A DNA stretch of 64,000 nucleotides from Oceanihabitans sp. 2_MG-2023 (GTDB taxonomy: Bacteria > Bacteroidota > Bacteroidia > Flavobacteriales > Flavobacteriaceae), in NCBI RefSeq assembly GCF_030547245.1, contig NZ_JAUOQT010000006.1:124001-188000 (forward strand), in the 5' to 3' direction. Positions 45,762 to 54,592 of this stretch are shown here, piece by piece; position 1 is the stretch's first letter; the number at the start of each line of letters is the position of its first letter. The notes under the pieces are model-generated. The model made no database searches. It saw nothing but the letters and a program-made list of their open reading frames with translations, and was not told where the DNA came from. Both the position numbers and the translations under genes were made by a program.

Positions 45762-46703
45762 ATGAAAACAAATTACACAATTAAAGGAATTAGAAATGCA
45801 TTAGCAATATCAGCTTTTGTTTTTGGATCTTCATTTGTCTCTGCACAAGTCGCAACAGAATACACTACAAATGTAAGATCAGATGCTACAATTACAGAAT
45901 ATCCAGATGGAGCAGCTATCATGGTTTCAGATGAGCTTACTCATGAAGGTACAACCTTTAAAATTCAGATGACAGTGACTCCGGGGGGAAGTGGTACTTT
46001 TGTTGGTGCTACAGGAGCTAATAGAAGATGGGGTATTGGTAACAGTAATGATGATGACAGCTCTAACAACTCTTCGCTATTTGAAGGTGATGAGGGGGAG
46101 TCTGCAATAATAGACGGTATTAGTATTGTAGATTTTGATGCTAATGGAACTGGTTACGATGTTGGTGCTATTTCAAATTTACATTTTGACGCACTTACTA
46201 TTAGAGGAGCTCAAGGTAATGCTGATAATCCAAGTATAACTGTTGATGTTGCACCAGTTGGCCCTTTTGAATTAGGAACATTAAGTACTACAACTACTAC
46301 TTTTGAGTTTGGCGTTGAGTTCAGTAATCTTGGTGGAGATCTTTTTACTATTGGTGATACCGATAATGTTAATTCTATTGCTTTGACTGCACCTTCAAAT
46401 TTTCAAAATACTTGGCAAATTATAGGAACTAACATATCCTACACATTTACAACAAACCCTTTATCTATAGAAGATAATGAATTAGATAATGCTTTTGCTA
46501 TTTATCCAACAGTAGTAGAAAATACGTTTTCAGTAAATAAAGAGTTTAAAACATTACAGCTTTTTGATATTACAGGTAAAATAGTAAAAACGTTCCATGC
46601 ATCTGATGCTTTAAATATATCAGGAATGCATTCTGGATTATATATTGCTAGAATTCAGTCTGAAACTGGTGGTGTAGCTACTAGTAAATTAATCATTAAG
46701 TAA
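45762..46703 (+). CDS. T9SS-secreted stand-alone beta-rich domain protein (possible carbohydrate-binding protein)
   Basis: 313 residues: signal peptide (1-29), one beta-rich acidic domain (about 35-235) and a type IX secretion sorting domain (about 236-313, with FAIYPTVVENTFSV and GLYIARIQSE...KLIIK). The central domain has FKIQMTVTP, RRWGIGNSNDDDSSNN, EGDEGESAIIDGISI and FELGTL, which align in order with residues 562-680 of the next gene product. It has no catalytic motif. I infer a cell-surface or released carbohydrate-binding protein. The sorting domain places it outside the outer membrane. Confidence 0.7.
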   Translation: MKTNYTIKGIRNALAISAFVFGSSFVSAQVATEYTTNVRSDATITEYPDGAAIMVSDELTHEGTTFKIQMTVTPGGSGTFVGATGANRRWGIGNSNDDDSSNNSSLFEGDEGESAIIDGISIVDFDANGTGYDVGAISNLHFDALTIRGAQGNADNPSITVDVAPVGPFELGTLSTTTTTFEFGVEFSNLGGDLFTIGDTDNVNSIALTAPSNFQNTWQIIGTNISYTFTTNPLSIEDNELDNAFAIYPTVVENTFSVNKEFKTLQLFDITGKIVKTFHASDALNISGMHSGLYIARIQSETGGVATSKLIIK

Positions 46704-46760
46704 TCATTTAATTTCCTAACTCCATATCTACCATAAATACCTATTGTCATTATCATAATT

Positions 46761-49199
46761 ATGAAAAAAATACCATACAAACATATTAAAAAGAGAGATA
46801 CTACTTTGTGGTTCGTTATAGTATGCTTTTTACTTTCTATTTTTAATTTAAAAGCACAGGTTCCAGATCCAGAACAAGGGTTAAGAGCAGAGTGGATGAA
46901 AGGTGCTGTTGGTATGTTATGGTTGCCTGAACGTAACTATAACGGTAATATTGAAGGGATTTCTATAGACGATTTTATTGCTCAAATTAACGACCTTAGA
47001 GCGATTGATTACGTACAACTTCCTTTAACTAGTCCAAATATTTTTTCTCCCGTACATGTTGGTCCTCATCCAATAATTGAAAGTTTATGGCAAGGGGATA
47101 CAGATACAAACGGAGACCCAATTAATTTGGTAGTACCTCGTGCATCAGAAGATGACCCTCTTTTAAGCTGGCTTCTAGCATTAAGGGCAGCAGGTTTGAA
47201 AACCGAGATATATGTAAATTCTTATAATTTACTGGCAAGAAATCCTGAAGATGTTCAAGAAGACTACCCGGACGTGTCCGATCGTTGGATGGAATGGTGC
47301 GATACCAATACCGAAGCACAAACCTTTATTAATAGTCAATCGTACCATAATGGAGATGGTAGACGTCAGTATATGTTTTGCTATGCAGAGTTTATTCTTA
47401 AAGAATATGCAATGCGTTATGGCGATTTAATCGATGCTTGGTGCTTTGATTCGGCAGATAATATTATGGAAGATGAATGTGGAGATGATCCTGCTTCAAG
47501 CGTTTTAAACGATCAGAGAATCTACCAGGCTTTCGCCGATGCTTGTCATGCGGGAAATCCGAATGCAGCAATTTCATTTAATAATAGCGTTGGAGATAGA
47601 AATGGAAACCCATTTACTACAGCAACTTATTTTGATGATTATACTTTTGGTCATCCATTTGGTGGGGCAGGTAATATGGTGGTTCCTGAAGCTCTTTATA
47701 CATATAATCATGATCTAGTCGAATTTATGAGTAATAACAATGGATTTGCTTTTAGAGATGATACAAGAACTTGGAACGACAATGTGGTTGCGCATTTCTT
47801 CCCTAAACAAAGTGCTACATCTTGGAATGCTGGTAATACACCCTGTTTAACCGATGCGCAATTTGTAGAATGGACTAGTACCGGAATCGTTAATGGAGGA
47901 GCCATTACTTGGGGAACACCTTTAGTTAGAACAAATTTAGAGAATAATCCTGTTCTTACCCTGCAACCTTATGCACTAACACAGTTTGAACTTACTGATG
48001 CCTATCTAAAAGAATTTCAATACCCTGGAGAGCCAAATTGGTCCAGGCAATATACGATTTTACCTAATGCTTATGTAGGAATACCTTATTCGCATACATT
48101 AACGGAAGGCTTTGATTTTTGGGATCCAGAAGGTAATGCAATCACTTCCTTGATAGCGCTAGATAGTTTTCCTTCTTGGTTAACGATTACGGAAACAACT
48201 ACAGGTGTTTGGACATTAAGTGGTACACCTACAGAAACAATAAATACTGATTATGAATTTACTTTACAAGTGGTAAATGACGCGTCTATAGCAACCAATA
48301 GAGAAGTAGAATTAAGTGTTCTTGAAGATTTTGTTGCTGTGCCAAGTACAATAGATGTACAAATACAAGCCACAGAAAACACAACGTATTCTTCTGGAGC
48401 AGTGACCATGACAGGTATTGGTACTGTTCCTGGGTATGATACTACTTTTGAAATTAATATCACTGTTACTCCAAATGGAGATTTTACAACCTATCCAAAT
48501 GCAGTAATAGTTTCTGGTTTAAGTGATGCAAACGGTAATTCTTCTTTAAAAAGTTGGGGGATTAGTGATGACGGTACAAATAATGAATCTGGAGACAGAG
48601 TCATACAAGGGGATCAAGGATTTTCTGCAACAATAAGTGATGCTCGTGTTGGTGCTATTAACGGTACTAGTGGTCTAACAACGGAGAATATTATTATAGA
48701 TACTTTCAAATCCATTACTATCGTAAATGCGCATAGTGTTGGTGACCGATTTGTATTCTCTGCCGATGGGTCAGCAGATTTTGAACTTGGAAGATTTAAT
48801 AATGAGCCAACTAAGGTGGTTGACTTAGTTTTAGAGGCAGCAGATACGCAAATAGAAAGTTTTACAATTAAAAATGGATTAATAGCTTCTAACGATAAAT
48901 GGTCTGTGGAAGGAATAACGGTTACCGTAGTTTTAGATGAAAGCAGTTTGTCAATAGCGAATCCAGAAGTAAATAATATAGAGCCTTTTCAATTATTTCC
49001 TAACCCTGCAAAGCACAAAATTTCATTAAATAGAAAACCAGCAATAACCCAAATTTTTGATATAACTGGTAAATCGATACGAGTAGATATAGAAGGGAAA
49101 AAAGAGCAAGATATTTCCACTTTAAATTCGGGATTATATATATTAAAAATCCAATCTATGGAAGGTAATGTTTTTTATAAAAAATTTATAAAAAAATAA
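46761..49199 (+). CDS. Large T9SS-secreted multidomain protein, candidate extracellular endo-acting glycosidase
   Basis: 812 residues: signal peptide (1-33); an N-terminal region (35-430) that reads as a TIM-barrel glycosidase, with VGMLWLPE, GLKTEIYVNSYNLLARNPEDV, GDLIDAWCFDSADN (Asp230 a candidate catalytic residue), NAAISFNN and TGIVNGGAITWGTP; an Ig-like domain (432-522, PSWLTITE...WTLSGTPTE); a beta-rich domain (530-730) homologous to the preceding gene product; and a T9SS sorting domain (740-812). No known family was recognised, although the WCFDS strand recalls GH29 or GH107 nucleophile strands. It is one of two products with secretion to the outside, so it is the best candidate for first attack on the polymer. 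Confidence 0.65.
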   Translation: MKKIPYKHIKKRDTTLWFVIVCFLLSIFNLKAQVPDPEQGLRAEWMKGAVGMLWLPERNYNGNIEGISIDDFIAQINDLRAIDYVQLPLTSPNIFSPVHVGPHPIIESLWQGDTDTNGDPINLVVPRASEDDPLLSWLLALRAAGLKTEIYVNSYNLLARNPEDVQEDYPDVSDRWMEWCDTNTEAQTFINSQSYHNGDGRRQYMFCYAEFILKEYAMRYGDLIDAWCFDSADNIMEDECGDDPASSVLNDQRIYQAFADACHAGNPNAAISFNNSVGDRNGNPFTTATYFDDYTFGHPFGGAGNMVVPEALYTYNHDLVEFMSNNNGFAFRDDTRTWNDNVVAHFFPKQSATSWNAGNTPCLTDAQFVEWTSTGIVNGGAITWGTPLVRTNLENNPVLTLQPYALTQFELTDAYLKEFQYPGEPNWSRQYTILPNAYVGIPYSHTLTEGFDFWDPEGNAITSLIALDSFPSWLTITETTTGVWTLSGTPTETINTDYEFTLQVVNDASIATNREVELSVLEDFVAVPSTIDVQIQATENTTYSSGAVTMTGIGTVPGYDTTFEINITVTPNGDFTTYPNAVIVSGLSDANGNSSLKSWGISDDGTNNESGDRVIQGDQGFSATISDARVGAINGTSGLTTENIIIDTFKSITIVNAHSVGDRFVFSADGSADFELGRFNNEPTKVVDLVLEAADTQIESFTIKNGLIASNDKWSVEGITVTVVLDESSLSIANPEVNNIEPFQLFPNPAKHKISLNRKPAITQIFDITGKSIRVDIEGKKEQDISTLNSGLYILKIQSMEGNVFYKKFIKK

Positions 49200-49211
49200 A
49201 GAGTATACATT

Positions 49212-50645
49212 ATGAAAATAAAATTAAGCGCATTTATATACATCCTGTTAACTGTAAGTTGCATTTCAACAAAAGCACAGCAAAAAATGGAAAAACCAAA
49301 TATCATCTTCATTTTTGCTGATGATTGGGGGTATGGTGATATTAGTGCACATGGTAGTACTTGGATTGAGACACCAAATATTGATAAAATGATTAGTGAA
49401 GGTATGGACTTTGCAGACTTTACAGTAAATAGTCCTGTGTGTTCTCCTAGTAGAGTTGCTGTAATGACAGGACAATTCCCAGCTAGACAAAGTATTCATC
49501 AACATTTTCAAGGCTGGAAAGCACATGAAAAAAGAGGCATGCCAGATTGGATGGATCCTAATGGGATGTCTTTTCCTAAAGAGTTTCAAAAAGCAGGTTA
49601 TGTAACTGGACATTTTGGGAAATGGCATTTAGGATGGAGAGCAAAAGATGCGCCAATTGAATCGGATTATGGTTACGATGCGTATGCTACTTTTAATGGG
49701 TCTAAAACTATTGATATTCCAAAAGGAGGATCTGTAGGTGTAGATTACGCTGAAGATTTTATTAAAAAACATAAAGAGAAACCTTTCTTTATTAATTTAT
49801 GGCTACATGAAGCACATACAGCACATTACCCTCAAGAACGATTTATGGATCAGTTTGGTAATCTAGACGAGCAAAAACAAGTATATGCCTCTATAATTGC
49901 AGAAGGAGATGAGGCCGTTGGAAGAATAATGAAATTATTAAAAGAATTAAACTTAGACGAAAATACATTAGTAGTTTTTTCTACAGATAATGGACCAGAA
50001 TGGGAAGGTTCAGAAAAAGAAAAACTGCATAAAGGGGATGTGGAAAACGGAGTAGAAGGTCTTGGGAAGTACTATTCTGTTGGAGAAACAGGAGGTTTAA
50101 AAGGTCAGAAAAGATCATTATTTTCAGGAGGAATTAGAGTGCCTTTTGTAGCGAAATGGCCAAAAGTTATACCAGCAGGTGTAGAGGACAAAACATCGGC
50201 TGTAACTGCAGTTGATTTATTACCTACGTTTTTTGAAGCAGCAAATATTGAAATGCCTAAAGATTATGAGCCAGATGGTGAAAGCATGATGTCAGCTTTT
50301 AAAGGGAAAGGTTTAGAACGAACCAAGCCAATTTTTTGGGAATGGAGAGGAGGAACAAGTAAAGATTATACTTGGCCAACGTTGGGAGTTCAGGATGGAG
50401 ATTATAAATTGGTTGTTGATGTAACAGGTGATAAATATGAATTGTTCAACATTAAAGACGATTGGAAAGAAGAGAACAATTTAGCTGAGAATAATCCTGA
50501 AAAAGCTAATGAATTATTAAAGATGGTTCATGATTGGAAAGCATCTTTACCTAAAGAACCAAACCCATCTAGTTTGTCAGTGGTAAGAAATAAAGCCGCT
50601 AAATCAAAGAATAAGAAAAAAGGCAAGAAAAAGAATAAAGACTAA
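49212..50645 (+). CDS. S1-family sulfatase
   Basis: 477 residues with a signal peptide (about 1-22; a lipoprotein reading at Cys17 is possible). Motifs: IIFIFADDWGYGD, formylglycine site CSPSR (Cys77 in SPVCSPSRVAVMTG, the classical consensus), HFGKWHLGW, LHEAH and VFSTDNGPEW. The tail is strongly basic (KSKNKKKGKKKNKD), which could bind anionic polysaccharide. It differs from the CAPTR sulfatases of the locus and probably acts on another sulfate position. Confidence 0.9.
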   Translation: MKIKLSAFIYILLTVSCISTKAQQKMEKPNIIFIFADDWGYGDISAHGSTWIETPNIDKMISEGMDFADFTVNSPVCSPSRVAVMTGQFPARQSIHQHFQGWKAHEKRGMPDWMDPNGMSFPKEFQKAGYVTGHFGKWHLGWRAKDAPIESDYGYDAYATFNGSKTIDIPKGGSVGVDYAEDFIKKHKEKPFFINLWLHEAHTAHYPQERFMDQFGNLDEQKQVYASIIAEGDEAVGRIMKLLKELNLDENTLVVFSTDNGPEWEGSEKEKLHKGDVENGVEGLGKYYSVGETGGLKGQKRSLFSGGIRVPFVAKWPKVIPAGVEDKTSAVTAVDLLPTFFEAANIEMPKDYEPDGESMMSAFKGKGLERTKPIFWEWRGGTSKDYTWPTLGVQDGDYKLVVDVTGDKYELFNIKDDWKEENNLAENNPEKANELLKMVHDWKASLPKEPNPSSLSVVRNKAAKSKNKKKGKKKNKD

Positions 50646-50701
50646 ACTATTTAAACTAGATTTTTAGAGCTTCCGACTATTAGATAATAAAGAAAAGTTT
50701 C

Positions 50702-52183
50702 ATGATAAAAAATATTAAAATAACGCTACTTGTATTCATTTTTGCCTTGGTAAGTTGTAAGCAAAAAGAAACCAAAGTTGTAGAGGAAACGGCTTCGCTT
50801 ACTTATGACCAAATGACGGAATCAAAAGAAGCTTCAAAAGAAGCTTTTAATGATGCTAAATATGGAATGTTCATCCATTGGGGGTTGTATTCCATTCCCG
50901 GAGGTATCTGGAAAGGAAAAAAAATGGAAGAGCTAAGAGGTCCTAAAGTTGCTGAGTGGATTCAATTTGGAGCTCAAATTCCAAGAGAGGAATATGCAGA
51001 GTTAGCACCTCAATTTAACCCAACTAGTTTTGATGCAGATGCCATTGCAAAATTAGCCAAAGATGCAGGTATGAAATATTTAGTAATTACCTCAAAGCAT
51101 CATGATGGTTTTGCTATGTACGATTCTAAAGTAAGTGAGTATGACATAGTAGATGCAAGTCCGTATCCTAAAGATATTGTTCAAGAACTGTATGATGCTT
51201 GTCAAAAATATGATATCGATTTTGGTTTGTATTATTCGCATAATATCGATTGGATGGATGGTAATGATTGTGGACTTTCAGAGTATTTAGCATCTGGAGG
51301 AGAAGAGCATGCAAGAGTTAAACGTAAAGCAGGAATTAATACTTGGGACCCAAGTCCAAATACGTTTACGGAATACTTAGAAAATAAAGCCTATCCGCAG
51401 GTAGAGGAAATATTAACAAAATTTCCAAATATGACTACTTTATGGTATGATTTTGCTCACTACGTAACACCAGAAGAAAGTGCTAAATTTTACAAATTAG
51501 CATACGATTTACAACCTAAAATGTTGGTGAATTCAAGAGTAGGAAATGGATTGGGGGATTTCGATATTCCTGGAGATAATAAAATCCCTAAAGATCATCT
51601 GTCTATTACTAAACCTTGGCAAACGGTTGGTACTACAAATAACTCTTGGGGTTACAAGTCTTATGATAACGACTGGAAATCTCCAAAGGAACTTTTGTTT
51701 TGGCTTACTGAAATAGTAAGTAAAGGAGGGAACTATATGTTGAATATTGGGCCAAAAGCTTCGGGCGAAGTACCTCAAGAATCTATAGTTAATTTATTAA
51801 CTGTAGGGAAGTGGTTGCGTGTAAATGGGGAAGCTATTTATAACACGCGTAAGTGGAATGTAACACACGAAGGGCCAACCAAATTAAACATGGATGGAAC
51901 AGGAGATAGAGAAAAACATGGATTCGTTGCAGCGTTTACACCTCAAGATTTTTGGTTTACACAAAAAGGAAATAGCATTTATGCGATTGCTTTTCAATAT
52001 CCAGAAAACCAAGTAATAATTAAAAGTTTAAGTAGCAAAAATACTACTAAAATAGAAGATGTCGAGTTGCTAGGTACAACTTCAAAAATTTCATGGAAAC
52101 AAACTAATGAAGGATTAGAGGTAGATTTAAAAGGAGAGCAAGTAGATAAAAGTGGGTATGCCCTTAAAATAATTTTAAAGTAA
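50702..52183 (+). CDS. GH29 alpha-L-fucosidase lipoprotein
   Basis: 493 residues with lipoprotein signal (FALVSC, Cys19). GH29 motifs: [30 protein letters not shown], nucleophile TLWYDFA (Asp250), [13 protein letters not shown] and [14 protein letters not shown]. The barrel is followed by a C-terminal beta domain. It is shorter than the other locus members. Anchoring in the outer or inner membrane places it in the periplasm. The SGNH gene follows after 4 bases. Confidence 0.92.
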   Translation: MIKNIKITLLVFIFALVSCKQKETKVVEETASLTYDQMTESKEASKEAFNDAKYGMFIHWGLYSIPGGIWKGKKMEELRGPKVAEWIQFGAQIPREEYAELAPQFNPTSFDADAIAKLAKDAGMKYLVITSKHHDGFAMYDSKVSEYDIVDASPYPKDIVQELYDACQKYDIDFGLYYSHNIDWMDGNDCGLSEYLASGGEEHARVKRKAGINTWDPSPNTFTEYLENKAYPQVEEILTKFPNMTTLWYDFAHYVTPEESAKFYKLAYDLQPKMLVNSRVGNGLGDFDIPGDNKIPKDHLSITKPWQTVGTTNNSWGYKSYDNDWKSPKELLFWLTEIVSKGGNYMLNIGPKASGEVPQESIVNLLTVGKWLRVNGEAIYNTRKWNVTHEGPTKLNMDGTGDREKHGFVAAFTPQDFWFTQKGNSIYAIAFQYPENQVIIKSLSSKNTTKIEDVELLGTTSKISWKQTNEGLEVDLKGEQVDKSGYALKIILK

Positions 52184-52187
52184 AAGC

Positions 52188-53057
52188 ATGAAAACAATTA
52201 GTAGAAGACAATCCATTAAAATGATTTCGACTTTTGGCTTAGCATCTTTGTTTCCAACAAAAATATTAAGTCAGGTGTTTACTTCGAATTGTACTATTTG
52301 TAAAAATGCTTGGGAAAGCCTAGGTCGATTTACTAAAACAAGATATCAGTTTAGATATATAACACCAATTGCAACTTTGCCAAAGGTTTTTATTTATGGC
52401 GATTCTATCTCAATTGGTTATACTGAATATGTTAGAGAATCACTAAAAGATAAAGCTTGCGTATATCGTTTGCATATTAACGGTCAATCTAGCAATGCGT
52501 TTATAGAACGTATGGAGAAAATGAGACAAACCATGTTTCAACCTTACTTAAAAGGCGGCTGGGATTTTCAATGGGATGTGATTCATTTCAATGTGGGCTT
52601 ACACGATCTAAAATATTTACAAGGCAAGGAACTAAATAAAAAGAATGGAATTCAAGTGTCCTCCTTAAAAGTGTACGAAAAAAACCTTAGAGATATTATT
52701 TCATATTTAAAAAACACCTATCCAAAAGCAAAATTAATTTTTGCTACAACAACTCCAGTTCCAGAAGGAGAACCAGGAAGAGTTGCAGGGGATGCCATTA
52801 AATACAATGCAGTTGCAATAAAGGTTATGAAAGATTATCCTGAAGTGATAGTGAATGATTTATATACATTCTCTGTTCCAATATTAAAAGAATATGCCAA
52901 GAAACCAGGAGATGTGCATTATAAAGCAGAAGGTTCTAGATTACAAGGGATTCAAGTAGCAGAAAAGATTGCTAATGCTATAGCAATAACAGCAACAAAA
53001 TGTCCTTCAGTAGAAGTGATTTCAGCTAAATTTAAAGAATATGAATCTAAGAGATAA
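52188..53057 (+). CDS. SGNH/GDSL-family hydrolase with Tat-like signal
   Basis: 289 residues. The N-terminus SRRQSIKMISTFGLASLF is a twin-arginine type signal. Catalytic blocks: IYGDSISIGY (block I serine), INGQSSN (block II glycine), FNVGLHDLK (block III asparagine-like) and GDVHYKAEG (block V Asp-His). It is probably a carbohydrate esterase, for example an acetylesterase on the same glycan as the esterase at 44599. Two cysteines near the N-terminus (CTICKNA) are extra. It is closely packed between a GH29 and a sulfatase gene. Confidence 0.8.
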   Translation: MKTISRRQSIKMISTFGLASLFPTKILSQVFTSNCTICKNAWESLGRFTKTRYQFRYITPIATLPKVFIYGDSISIGYTEYVRESLKDKACVYRLHINGQSSNAFIERMEKMRQTMFQPYLKGGWDFQWDVIHFNVGLHDLKYLQGKELNKKNGIQVSSLKVYEKNLRDIISYLKNTYPKAKLIFATTTPVPEGEPGRVAGDAIKYNAVAIKVMKDYPEVIVNDLYTFSVPILKEYAKKPGDVHYKAEGSRLQGIQVAEKIANAIAITATKCPSVEVISAKFKEYESKR

Positions 53058-53064
53058 TAAAAAT

Positions 53065-54567
53065 ATGATGTATAAATATGTTTTAGGCTTGTTATTAATA
53101 GTTGGCTTTTTAAGCTTGCAATCTTGCAAAGCTCAAAAAGAAAAAATAGAAGCGAAAAAACCAAATATTATTTTCTTTTTTACAGATGATCAATCTTATG
53201 ATTCTCATAAAAGTTATGGAAACAATGTAGTGAAAACTCCAAATATTGATGGCTTAGCAGCGAATGGTGTTTTGTTTAACCGTCATTATAATACCACAGC
53301 AATTTGTATGGCTAGTAGAGCTAATGTAATGACTGGTTTGTACGAATATAAAACAGGATGTAATTTCGATCATGGTTCCTTAGGAACAAAACAATGGTCA
53401 ACCTCATATCCTGTATTACTTAAAGAAGCTGGTTATAAAGTTGGGTTTGCTGGTAAATTTGGTTTTTCTGTTTCCGATACCAATGAAGGTTGGAAAAAAG
53501 AAGGGGAAGTTGCTAAAAAGGACTTCGATTTCTGGGCTGGAAGTCCACATCAAACATCTTATAAAACCATTGAAAATAAATCGATGGCTAAATATGCAGA
53601 ACAATATCCACATAGTACACGAGCTTATGGAGCTGCAACAATCGATTTTATAAACGAATCAGTATCCAATAAGGAGCCATTTTGTATGAGTGTATATTTT
53701 AAAGCACCGCACAGACCTGTAGAACCAGACCCAATGTTTGATGAGGTGTATAAAAATACGGTATTTAATAAACTACCTAATTATGGTCGTGAAGCGGGAA
53801 AGCATTTGGCAGAACAATCTAGAATGGGAAGACAATACCCGAGATTTGAAGAATGGGGTTATGATAAAGAAGATAGCTATCAAGAAGCCTTACGCAAATA
53901 TCACCAACTTATTTATGGTGTTGACTATTCTATCGGAATGGTATTGGAAGAGCTTAAAAGATTAAAAATAGAAGATAACACTATTATTGTTTTCTCTTCT
54001 GATAATGGATATTTTAATGGTTCTCATGGCTTAGGCTCTAAGGTGTTACCATATGAGGAAGGGGCTAGAACACCACTCATTATTGTTGATCCTCGTAACG
54101 ATAAAATTAAAATAGGAAGTAAAACGGCTTCCTTATCTGGTAATGTAGATATTACTGCAACCATTCTCGATTTTGCCGGAGTAGAAATTCCTTCTAATTA
54201 TGATGGTAAAAGTTTACGTCCTATTATAGAAAACCCAAATACTCAAGTGAGAGAATCACTTCCTATAGTACAAGTTTGGGGTCCAAAAGCTACGCACTGT
54301 TTAACCGTTATGGATGACCAGTATAAATATGTTTACTGGTATTATAAAGATGATAAACTTGGAATTAAACCTACCGAAGAATTATTTGATATCCTTAACG
54401 ATCCTTATGAACTGGTAAACATTGCCACTCAAAAGGAATATAAACCTCAACTAGATAAATTAAGAAAATTATACGATGAACAATTAGTTCATTGGAAAAA
54501 CGAAGCTGTAAAATACAATGGGTATATAGAATACACTTCTATTTTTAAAAGAGAACAGACCAATTAA
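53065..54567 (+). CDS. S1-family sulfatase lipoprotein with CMASR active site
   Basis: 500 residues from ATG 53065; lipoprotein signal LSLQSC (Cys21). Motifs: IIFFFTDDQSYDS, formylglycine site CMASR (Cys81 in TTAICMASRANVMTG) with Ala where the consensus CxPxR has Pro, AGKFGFS in place of the usual GKWHLG, KAPHRPV and VFSSDNGYF. The serine after Ala and the arginine are kept. The alternative start at 53041 overlaps the SGNH gene by 17 bases and is rejected. It is the gene directly before the SusC homologue. Confidence 0.87.
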   Translation: MMYKYVLGLLLIVGFLSLQSCKAQKEKIEAKKPNIIFFFTDDQSYDSHKSYGNNVVKTPNIDGLAANGVLFNRHYNTTAICMASRANVMTGLYEYKTGCNFDHGSLGTKQWSTSYPVLLKEAGYKVGFAGKFGFSVSDTNEGWKKEGEVAKKDFDFWAGSPHQTSYKTIENKSMAKYAEQYPHSTRAYGAATIDFINESVSNKEPFCMSVYFKAPHRPVEPDPMFDEVYKNTVFNKLPNYGREAGKHLAEQSRMGRQYPRFEEWGYDKEDSYQEALRKYHQLIYGVDYSIGMVLEELKRLKIEDNTIIVFSSDNGYFNGSHGLGSKVLPYEEGARTPLIIVDPRNDKIKIGSKTASLSGNVDITATILDFAGVEIPSNYDGKSLRPIIENPNTQVRESLPIVQVWGPKATHCLTVMDDQYKYVYWYYKDDKLGIKPTEELFDILNDPYELVNIATQKEYKPQLDKLRKLYDEQLVHWKNEAVKYNGYIEYTSIFKREQTN

Positions 54568-54592
54568 ACTAATTATATTAAAACCAACAATT

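Noticed and set aside
53041-53064. Longer start for the CMASR sulfatase
   Set aside because: It overlaps the SGNH gene and displaces the lipoprotein signal; ATG 53065 is better.
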